From Henckelia pumila (lineage: Eukaryota; Streptophyta; Magnoliopsida; Lamiales; Gesneriaceae), in contig NC_133122.1 of NCBI RefSeq assembly GCF_033568475.1, positions 16,682,763-16,746,762 of the forward strand: 64,000 nt of DNA, written 5' to 3'. Of this stretch, positions 56,036 to 64,000 are shown in pieces; positions within the stretch are counted from its first letter, which is position 1, and the number at the start of each line of letters is the position of its first letter. The notes below the pieces were generated by a model that did not search any database, was not told where the DNA came from, and saw nothing but the letters and a program-made list of their open reading frames with translations. Position numbers and translations under genes: made by a program.

Positions 56036-56206
56036 GAGTTTCTTTCAAGTGCCCACCTACTATGTCCACCACCATGCCTACCAATGATGTGGCACTATTC
56101 TATTGGATGTGATAAAAATGTGATAAACTGTAGGTCCAATAGAATAGTGCCATATCATTGGTGGTCATGGTGGTGGGCATGATAGGTGGGCACTTGAAAG
56201 AAATTC
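56036..56206. mobile_element. Foldback MITE with arms of about 75 bp
   Basis: The left arm (TTTCTTTCAAGTGCCCACCT ... CTATTGGA) and right arm (TCCAATAGAATAGTGCC ... AGGTGGGCACTTGAAAGAAA) are inverted copies with a few mismatches around a loop of about 30 bp (GTGATAAAAATGTGATAAAC). The whole could form a long stem. TA tracts border both sides, fitting TA-targeting elements such as Tc1/mariner-type MITEs. Confidence 0.85.
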
Positions 56207-56240
<34 letters not shown>

Positions 56241-56298
56241 AATCTTTTTTTTTTTGGGTGGGAGGGCCCCCCCTAAGGCAATAGGTGCCTCCGCCCCT

Positions 56299-56420
56299 AG
56301 GGATGGCAACAGGGCAGGTCTGGGGCGGGTTTGGCTAAACCCGGGACCCGCCCCGCCTCCCTTTGGACCCGCCCCGCCCCGCAAACCCGGCGGGTTCAAT
56401 CCGGGTTAGACCCGTTGGAT
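56299..56420. repeat. GC-rich dispersed repeat starting AGGGATGGCAAC
   Basis: AGGGATGGCAAC followed by repeated GGGCGGGT / ACCCGCCCC words. This start is common to a widespread group of hAT-like non-autonomous elements; a right end is not identified. Confidence 0.45.
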
Positions 56421-56739
56421 CCGTCATAAATTAAATAATTTTAAATTTATTAAAATAAAAAAATAAAAAGTTTAAAAATTAAAAAATATCATTAAATTTA
56501 ATTTCAAATATAGATTTATAATATTTAAGACAAAAAAAAAATTATTCTCACAAGTTTAAATTTATTAACTTGTAATTAATTAATATTTATTGGCTAAAAA
56601 TATTATAATGATTTATTTTTATACTAAACATATCATTATGACGGTAAACAAAATTCTAACCTATAAATTAAGAAATAATTTTTTTTTGAAGACATATAAG
56701 AAATAATTAAAATTTTAAAAAGATGTAACATGTTCGAAC

Positions 56740-56839
56740 AGGATTTTTATCAATTTATCACATCTTTATCACATCCAATAGAATAGCGTCACATCATTGG
56801 TGGCATGGTAGTGGGCATGATAGGTGGGCACTTGAAAGA

Positions 56840-56842
<3 letters not shown>
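56740..56842. mobile_element. Partial second copy of the foldback MITE
   Basis: ATCACATCCAATAGAATAG ... GGTGGGCACTTGAAAGAAA matches only the right arm and loop edge of the 56036-56206 MITE. It again runs straight into a (TA)n tract. Confidence 0.8.

Positions 56843-56928
<86 letters not shown>
56843..56928. repeat. (TA)n microsatellite
   Basis: About 43 uninterrupted TA units directly after the MITE arm. A shorter TA tract is at 57093-57110. Confidence 0.96.
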
Positions 56929-56932
<4 letters not shown>

Positions 56933-57730
56933 TTTGGATTTTAAACTTTGTTAAAAATATTATTTTAGTAATATATGCATTTATTTATTTTTATTTGCAT
57001 GTAATTGTTTAGATTTTAAACTTGGATAAATATATAACTTTTATTATTTATATACATATTTAAAATTTTTAAAATTTTTAATATATTATGTAATATATAT
57101 ATATATATATATTATTTTATATAATATAACGTTTTTCCGATTTGACTTTCTGGTTGAACTATTTTTTAAAGATTGTCTGATTCAATTGCCGATTCAATTA
57201 TGAAAACATGTCAACGTTCAACATGTATTTTTATGTGGCAATCGAAGATCATAATATACATAGATTCAAGATCATTATCCAAGTTGCTTAACCTACATTG
57301 GTTTGGAATTGGGGAAAATATGATTAATTAGAAACAATCATTCAATAATAATTAATTGGAAATAATCTAAAATTAAACTTCGAAGATATCAAAATTCTAA
57401 CTACGCTATAAAATTAAAGGAATTTGGTATACAATGTGACACTATTATTTTCGAACATTATATTGTCCCATTTAATTCGACATGTGTTGATAATTTTTAA
57501 ACATTGTCTTGCTAGTGGAATTATTGCCTCTTTCTTTCTTTCCTTCCTTTTTTCACTTCATTTTTTTTAAAAAAAATTATAAATTAAAAAGGAAAATAAA
57601 AAATTGACCACAAAAAAAGTTAAAATCATCTCGAAAATTCGAAATAAAAAATAGCGACCCTGCAAAAATTTTATAACGAAGAAGTGGGAATTTGTATGAA
57701 TGCATAATAGATACTAGCGGCTTTTTTGGG
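56929..57730. other. AT-rich spacer, nothing recognised
   Basis: No coding region, RNA gene or repeat boundary beyond the small TA tract near 57100. Confidence 0.5.
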
Positions 57731-59815
57731 TTTTTAGAACACAAGCAATCTTGATTTTGATGATAACAAAACTTGTTATTGTGTTTCTAACATATTTACT
57801 CTAGTGTGAAGTTGTTAACTCAAGATGGAAGCCAAAACTCGAAATTAGCTAAACTGAATTTCTGGCGAACTCTGGTATTTCGATGATATCTCACAGCTCA
57901 GTAATGTAAATGTTTAGCCACCAAAACGACTCATATAAAACTCAATTTGGAACATATTATTTTACGTCAGTTGAGCAAAAACGGATGTTATCTTGGTTAA
58001 ACTGACGTCACAATACCAAACTGAATTGCATCAGTCTAGCAAAAAAACATAATCAGTTTACCTCGAGTAGTTCTTGTATTTTGGTCATATCTTGTAGCTC
58101 GATTATCCGAATGGAACAACTCACCCTGCTTGGGAAATATAAGACATTGATTTACAAATCATATTTACAAGTCAAAGACTGAATCAGATCCTAAGAGGCT
58201 GCTAAACTGCATTGAATTTGCTGGTTCGGAACTGAAATTCTGCAAAGCAGAATTTCTGGCATAGTTTGGTATTTTGAGAATATCTCCCTCATATAAACAC
58301 AAAATTGAGTGATTCTTGATTCCATAGAAAGCTAATAGAAAGACTAAAACTTTCATGTTTATCACTTTTCCCAGAAATCAACTAATCAAGAGATATAGCA
58401 CTAGATTTATCATATGCACTTAACTGATTTCGTGCTCAACTGAAGTTCGAGCAGCTTTGGTATTTCGAGCATAGCTTTTGTATATGAACTTCGAATGGAT
58501 TGATTCTTGTGGCGTTGTAAATTTGAGATCAAGGGATACAACTTTTGTATTCATCACTTTGCCCAGATATCAACGAATCATGCGGAGCTATTCGATCAGT
58601 TGATCTTCAAGCTATTCGATCAGCCTCGCTCCTAAACTGAAGTTTGCCAAGAGTAGTTTACCTACCCAAACTTAAACTTTCCTAGATTAGTCTATTTACT
58701 AAACTTAAGGTGCGCTCAACTGTTAACAAACCGAGGCTGCTACTAAACAGAAGTTTGCTCAACTGATATAGTGCTGAAACTGCAACCGTACCAAAACTGC
58801 TACAATATTCCAAGTTCAGTTTCACATCCAAAATTCATTTTACTAAGATCAGCTTAGTGGAATTAATTCATTTTAGCGATCCGAAAATAGTACAAAAGAA
58901 TTCTGAAGGCTCTATTTCGGTGTTTAACAGATATGTCATTCTTGGAGCCTATAAATACAATATCTAGAAGATCAAATACAAGCTTTTGAAGGAAATTCAA
59001 AGCATGGAAAACCTACTTGAAGAAATCAGCTAGATTGAGAGCAAAGCCCAAGGTGTGAAGAACAAGAATAAAGATGAGCGTTCACTACCAAGTTCTTCAC
59101 ACCAAACCAAGTTTATAGAACACTTTTTCTTGTCCGAAATCTTTGTATATCAGTTGAAGAGAACTCAACTCACTCACATATTCTCGAGATGTATTCATAG
59201 ATTAGTTGAGTGAGAGTTTTAAGACAAAGACGTTAAAGATTGTGTTTGTAGTCTTGATATAAAGACGTTAAACATTATGTGGATTGTGAGATTGATGCCT
59301 ACAATTATTTGAGTGGCTAGGAGTTCTTGTTTAGGCAGTGGGTAAGTCCTAAACCAAAGTGGGTTTGTGCAAATGAGTTGTATAAATCAAATTCTTCTAG
59401 TGATATCCTTCCGATGAGGAAGAAGGGGTGACGTAGGAGTACTTGTTGAAATATCCGAACATCCATAAATAAATCCGAGTCTATTTATCGTATTTATTTT
59501 ACTTATACTACTGATTTTTAAGATGCATTGTTGAAGCATTTTATGTGTTCTTCATAGCATACAAAGTGTTTGATAAAATGCTTCAACCAAACCGTTTTCG
59601 TTATTTCAACTTGCATTGTTTCAAAATTCCTTACAAAATGTTTAATCGGTTTCTACGAAAGAATATTTCGAGTGTCTTCCCCTTAGTTTGAAAAACCAAA
59701 CTCGATTTAATTCATCGGTGCTCAATATTTCAAAAACCGAGCTATTGTAGCTCAAAATTTTTAAAAGTGTGTATGTACCCCCTCTACACACCGTTTTCGA
59801 TCCAATAGGCTTGCA
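57731..59815 (+). repeat. SIRE-like copia solo LTR, plus strand, degenerate
   Basis: It starts near 57735 with TTAGAACACAAGCAATCTTG and ATTTTGATGATAACAAAAC, and ends with CCCCTCTACACACCGTTTTC and GATCC at about 59812. These are SIRE/Maximus LTR-type ends. No Met primer site follows, so it is solo. The body shows quasi-repeated words (TGGTATTTCGA[G/T]..ATATC, GAATGGATTGATTCTTG) also found in the 35591-37034 fragment. A clean target duplication is not visible. Confidence 0.6.
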
Positions 59816-62524
59816 CACGCAATGCGTGTGTTTGTTAATGTATATATTATTAATTTACCATTTTAGAAGATAAAATATATGTAACAGTTATTATTTTTTT
59901 AAAAAAAAAAACCTCAAACAGTTAAAACATGATGGGAGTTATTTTTCAAAATATTGAAATTAGTGAATTATACGTTTGCTTTTTAAAAATGGTTTTATTA
60001 GGTGGAAGATAAGTTTGGAAATTCACTTAAAAATACCAAAGATAGTTACTATAACATCCTCTCACTTTATTAAATAGTAATAGTAATAGATATGGAGCTA
60101 ATTTGGCATGATGCAAGATTATATAGTAAAGATTTGTTTTGCTTGCTCCTCGTAATTAGTACTCGTTTTCACTTAAACTTTTCTTCCTTTTTTAATTGGT
60201 TTTGGACAAAGTTTACGGCCGACCAATCCATGCATTATGAGCAGTGTTGTATTATCTTAGATTTCGAAAGCTTTAGTCGAATTTTTAGAAATTGGGCGCA
60301 TCCAAATAATAGATCACCTTTTTTATTTTTATTTTTTCAAAATATAAAAAAATCATCTATCTATGAATCATTTTCAATTAAGAATTCCCTAATAATTTTA
60401 TCATTTTTTAATCAATCATGAATATTTAGAGGTAAATGGACTCTCTTAATTCATATTTTCATGTTAAACATATTCGATAATATTAAAATTATTTTCTACA
60501 TTCAGTTTGTTCATAATATAGAGGACCTTTAATTACTTTAATTTATATTATCATTTATACATATATGAACCAAATTCTTTAACATTATTATTGTGTTGAT
60601 TTTCTCGTTACGCCCATAAAATCATCATTTGTTTTTTTTCTTTATTTTATTATTGTTGTCGCTAAAATATTTATATATATCTAAAGTCTAACTCTGAATT
60701 ATTCTTACTTCTCTTTGTTTGATTTTTTCTTTTTTGCTATCCAAAAATATTTCTTATTGTAATTGATCGTTGACTATATCAAATAAATTTTTTTTCTATC
60801 TATTATATCTATAAATTATATTATATAAATAAAAATTTTGAAATGCATTTGTAAATTAATATGTATGTTCCACTTGTATAATTTAGTATAATTTTTTTTA
60901 TGAAACTAGTCAAAATGACAGCAGATCTAAGTAAGCAATTCATAAATATTTCTTAAAAATAACAAGAATTTAAAATATACTATTATGAATTGATAATATA
61001 ATTTTTTAGATAAATGATATTTTGTAAAATTTGCAAAGAAAACTTGAAATCTATGATTAAGTTATATAAATATAATTTTTAAAAAATTTATTATAATTTT
61101 TAAAACTCAAATCCTATGAAATTTCATGAAATCCGATCAATTTCATAAGAATTTTATTTAGTTAAATGAAATCCAACGAAATTCCATCAAATTTCAATCC
61201 AATTTCGAAATCCTATGGTATTTGTAATTACGAATCCCGTCAAATCCCATTGAAATCCTGCATTCCAAACACACTGTAAAAAAAAAAAATTTAAAAAAGA
61301 ATTATCAATACCCAATTTTGATAATTTAAAGAAAAGTATAATCCTAAAATCTGATTACCAAAACCACTAATTAATATGAGATTATATCGAATTGAACCAC
61401 TATAAATTCTCAACTCTCAAGTGTGTGTTAACTTGAGTGTTCATTATCTGATTTCTCGTGGAAAGTTCTTGAATCTGCAACAAATACATAAGCTCATTTA
61501 TATATATTTTTAATTTATTCTTGTGAGCAATGTAAATAAAAAAGAAATGCAAACCGTTATTAATACTATTAGCTCCTTCATATTTTTAAAATTTTTAATT
61601 TATTCTTTTGACCAATAAAAGTAAAAAGGAAATGTATATTGTGCATGTATAATATAATACCTAATAAATATGAAAATATCCATTGCAATTTGCAATTTCA
61701 TCTTGGATTTTTATCTAGAAGATGGAATGTATTAGAGCTTAAAGTTAAAAAAATAAAAAGTTCTAGGCAATTGGTTGTGTAAGTTCCGGAGGAATTAATC
61801 AATTTCAAATCTCTCCCAAAAGTTTTGGATATCACGTTTTTCAATTTTCTCTCACAACAGATTTGAATATCGAATTTTATGTTTTGTGATTCTATATTTA
61901 TATTAAGATCATCATGCTTCATTCATTTTTTTTTAATTATATTGTTGCTATCGTTTTTTGTTGCAGAATTTTCAAACAATTTCATTTTGGTTATTTAAAA
62001 CATTTTTTTTTTCATTTTCAGTGAACTTATTTTATCTTATCAACAGGATGTTATTCAACGGTAGTACTTCTATGCTTGTCGATAATATGCAAAAAAATTC
62101 TCCATCCCAATTAATGTATCTTTTTACTTGTATCGTAGAATGATTAGTTGCCTCGTGTTTTCTTTATTCAATCTTGACAATTATATTAATTTTAGAAGCA
62201 TTTGCAGGAAGTACCCCATAAGCTAGCAATTCAGTTTCAGAATATTCAAAGTTACACATTGAAACACGTCACCAACGGATTGAAGATGCATCCGAGTCAA
62301 GGAAAAAAAGAAAAAGGTGAACTTTGTTTTATGTTTACTAATAAATAAATGAGTTATGCTACATGTACAATGAATATTACACATTCGATACACACAACCC
62401 AAAATTATAGAACTGTCCTAAATGTACTTTTGAAAGAATTTTTTCAAATAAAGTGCATGAATAATTTTTTAATTTTCCTATATATCATTACTTCAAATAT
62501 ATACATATCTAGAACAATATTAAG
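59816..62524. other. AT-rich spacer, no supported gene
   Basis: Scattered short ORFs (60092-60421, 61698-61922, 61958-62143, 62349-62537) have no recognisable domain and AT-rich, low-complexity composition. A stretch at about 61095-61275 repeats GAAATTTCAT/GAAATCC words and is probably a dispersed repeat. At 62240-62325 a frame reads EYSKLHIETRHQRIEDASES followed by a basic run and a stop; I could not assign it. Confidence 0.5.
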
Positions 62525-62626
62525 GCAGTGCTTGTGAGAGCTTTTAGGAAACACTTTTCAGCTTTTCCAAATTTTGTGAAGGAAAACCAGAGAAGTGATT
62601 CCTAGAAGCTCTTCCAAACACTACCC
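62525..62626. mobile_element. Small foldback MITE-like repeat
   Basis: GGCAGTGCTTGTGAGAGCTT at the left and, inverted, GGGTAGTGTTTGGAAGAGCTT at the right, about 100 bp apart. The inner words TAGGAA..CACTT and AAGTGATTCCTA also pair. The exact target duplication is unclear. Confidence 0.5.
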
Positions 62627-62698
62627 AATTTTATTAACCAACAATTTTGAAAGAAACATAGATCTCATTTTTCTTACTATATATCGACTTTTATATAT

Positions 62699-62740
62699 AC
62701 TAGTAAGACTATAAGAGTCACGTGCATCGCACGTGAATGC
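62699..62740 (-). mobile_element. Probable Helitron 3' terminus (minus strand)
   Basis: On the minus strand a hairpin CACGTGCGATGCACGTG (62719-62735) is followed after 15 bp by ACTAGT at the end, next to AT-rich DNA. It has the same GTGCATCGCAC core as the plus-strand end at 14602-14612, so both may belong to one Helitron family. The body would extend to the right, towards the ABCG gene. No 5' end or Rep/helicase frame is seen. Confidence 0.6.
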
Positions 62741-63156
62741 ACATAATCTATTGTGACTTAATTGTAATTCAATGTGTACATTTAATATTTCTCTTTTTTT
62801 TAACCATCATATTATGAAATTAATTGAATACTTTTAATTTTTTTTTTATTACGTGATTTCAAATTCAACGTGTAATCTAAAGTGCATGTTCTCTCACGAT
62901 ATGTATAAAATTTTGAGGCTCCTTTCACTTTCAAGTATGGGTAACGTAACTGAGTCGACGGATTCATGAAACTCCCCCTAGCTCATGCACAGGCCTAACT
63001 ATACGGCCATGCTCGTTGCAATAAATTACTTGATACCGAGACTTGATGCCCTGTAAACTTCACTCTGCACAAGCTTAACATATAGCTCCGGTGAAATCAG
63101 ACATATATACATCTGTTTGAGAAATCCGAGATCGTTGCAACGGCAGATATATATAT
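62741..63156 (+). promoter_or_regulatory. Upstream region of the ABCG gene
   Basis: AT-rich to mixed sequence directly upstream of the ABCG start. TATA-like words at 63101 (CATATATACA) and 63145 (TATATATATA) are both close to the ATG; the first would leave a leader of about 25-30 nt. The left part may be the body of a Helitron. Functional elements cannot be assigned by eye. Confidence 0.35.
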
Positions 63157-64000
63157 ATGGCCACGATTTTGGCTGGTGATGATCTGGATAGAACATTCAG
63201 CAGTCGCCGCCACACCGGGACATCTTCTGGGAGGCTGAGCTTGCAAGATGTGTGGCAGCCGCCGCCAGACGTGTTCAGCCGCAGCTTCAGAGAGGATGAC
63301 GAGGAAGAGCTCCGGTGGGCCGCCATCGAACGGCTGCCTACGTATGATCGGCTTAGAAAAGGTGTGCTTACGGAGTTAGTCGAAAATGGGGAGGTGAAAG
63401 CCAGTCATGAGATTGATGTACGCGAGCTTGGAGACGATGAGAAGAAACTTTTGATGGATAAAATTCTTAAAGCTGTCGAGGATGACTACGAGAGATTTCT
63501 ACAGAGGCAGAGGAGCCGCATCGATAGGTGATATATATGCATGTGTGCGCATTCATGAATGATGATATATTAATTATATGTGAATTGGATTCTTAATGTA
63601 TATGTAGGGTGGGGATTGATACACCAAAAATCGAGATAAGGTACGAGCATTTGTCCGTCGATGGAGATGTTTATGTTGGAAAAAGAGCACTCCCCACTTT
63701 GTTTAATGCAACAATGAATGCTATTGAGGTATAATCAGACGTACTTTGGATCAACCATTCATGAATATTTGATTTTCTTTTTGAGTACTGAGAATTTTGA
63801 GATGCATGGGTGTTTTCTTCTTTGATATTAACTTATTGAATAGTTAATATATAAATATAACATTCAAGAAAGTAATATTATGTGTGGTATCAATGGATCA
63901 CAGAGTGTTTTGGTATTGTTGCGGCTAGCACCTTCGAAGAAAAAAAACATTCAAATACTAAAAGATGTTAATGGGATCATCAAACCATCAAGGTATTTCT
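63157..64000 (+). CDS. Full-size ABCG/PDR transporter, N-terminal exons (runs off the window)
   Basis: Exon 1 63157-63527 (donor TAG|GTGATA), exon 2 63608-63728 (acceptor TGTAG, donor GAG|GTATAA), exon 3 63904-63992 (acceptor ATCACAG, donor AAG|GTATTT). The joined frame is open. Exon 1 gives MATILAGDDLDRTFSSRR followed by the PDR N-terminal pattern DDEEELRWAAIERLPTYDRL and the EIDVRELGDDEKKLLMDKIL helix. Exon 2 gives VGIDTPKIEIRYEHLSVDGD ... ALPTLFNATMNAIE. Exon 3 gives LAPSKKKNIQILKDVNGIIK with PSR, which leads into the first nucleotide-binding domain; its Walker A lies beyond the window. PDR proteins (about 1400 residues, NBD-TMD-NBD-TMD) export hormones, terpenoids and toxins at the plasma membrane. 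It looks intact so far; the exact subfamily is not decided from this part. Confidence 0.93.

Larger units (their letters stand above)
54991..56298. mobile_element. DNA transposon remnant with AGGGGCGGAG inverted ends
   Basis: Left end AGGGGCGGAGCCAGGATC ... GGGGGGGCC; right end, inverted, AGGGGCGGAGGCACC ... GGGGGGGCC. The ends match over about 13 bp plus a G-run. No target duplication is visible, perhaps because another repeat starts directly at 56299. No transposase; the interior contains a TA microsatellite and a foldback MITE. Confidence 0.5.

Noticed and set aside
55901..56182. A 93-codon ORF with repeated Tyr-Ile
   Set aside because: Direct translation of a TA microsatellite and a MITE arm.
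62240..62325. A frame reading EYSKLHIETRHQRIEDASES with a basic tail, possibly a transposase or Helitron protein end
   Set aside because: Only about 28 codons, no extension or motif I can assign to a family.
1..64000. CRISPR arrays, operons, riboswitches or bacterial-type systems
   Set aside because: The repeats are LTRs, TRIMs, MITEs and microsatellites; gene structure is eukaryotic and no Cas-like or prokaryotic gene is present.

Overview
The window reads as an intergenic-rich stretch of a nuclear plant genome, most likely a core eudicot. It has spliced genes with GT-AG introns, AT-rich spacers, a plant-specific AGC kinase, a plant PDR-type ABC transporter, and layered plant LTR retrotransposons of recognisable lineages. 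I cannot name the species from sequence alone.

Genes are few. A complete, apparently functional KIPK-type AGC protein kinase gene lies at about 15.47-19.32 kb (+), with a probable intron in the 5' leader and one coding intron. Just downstream (20.77-22.94 kb, +) is a decayed, unprocessed pseudogene of the C-terminal half (NBD2 + TMD2) of a full-size ABCG/PDR transporter. At the right edge (63.16-64.00 kb, +) an intact ABCG/PDR gene starts and runs off the window. The sequences just downstream of the KIPK stop and of the ABCG pseudogene stop are homologous, although the genes are not.

Region by region: 1-11.44 kb is the 3' part of a Tekay-like Ty3/gypsy element, with integrase, chromodomain and 3' LTR. 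Its LTR is split by a minus-strand non-autonomous element with three LTRs and two internal regions (2413-11212, target-site duplication AGGAG). That element has an Athila-like partial gag and a tRNA-Asp primer site. 11.4-15.4 kb is AT-rich, with a 490-bp tandem duplication, a tandem TRIM array (miniature LTR element) and a Helitron end. 15.4-23.5 kb holds KIPK and the ABCG pseudogene. 25.5-30.2 kb is a Ty1/copia element (TSD GTCAA) with multiple lesions. 31-35.6 kb holds microsatellites, a probable solo LTR, a complete 352-bp TRIM, a Cassandra solo LTR with its 5S-like promoter, and a further TRIM LTR. 35.6-54.1 kb is a nested stack: a minus-strand SIRE-like copia remnant was invaded by a plus-strand copy of the same non-autonomous element (37733-45840, TSD ATGAG). 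That copy was in turn invaded by a 3051-bp solo LTR (41403-44453, TSD GCGAG). The SIRE-like LTR itself was invaded by a chromovirus-like element (46375-52995, TSD AATCA) that keeps gag but has lost most of pol. 54-63 kb holds foldback MITEs beside TA microsatellites, a SIRE-like solo LTR and another Helitron end.

The genes do not form a pathway; the main biology here is the history of retroelement insertion, recombination and decay. The best candidates for something undescribed are the 140-bp-LTR TRIM family (four loci), the gag-only three-LTR element, the hairpin-bearing LTRs that lose arms between sister copies, and the shared 3' flanks of KIPK and the ABCG pseudogene. All lineage names come from motif recognition, not database searches.
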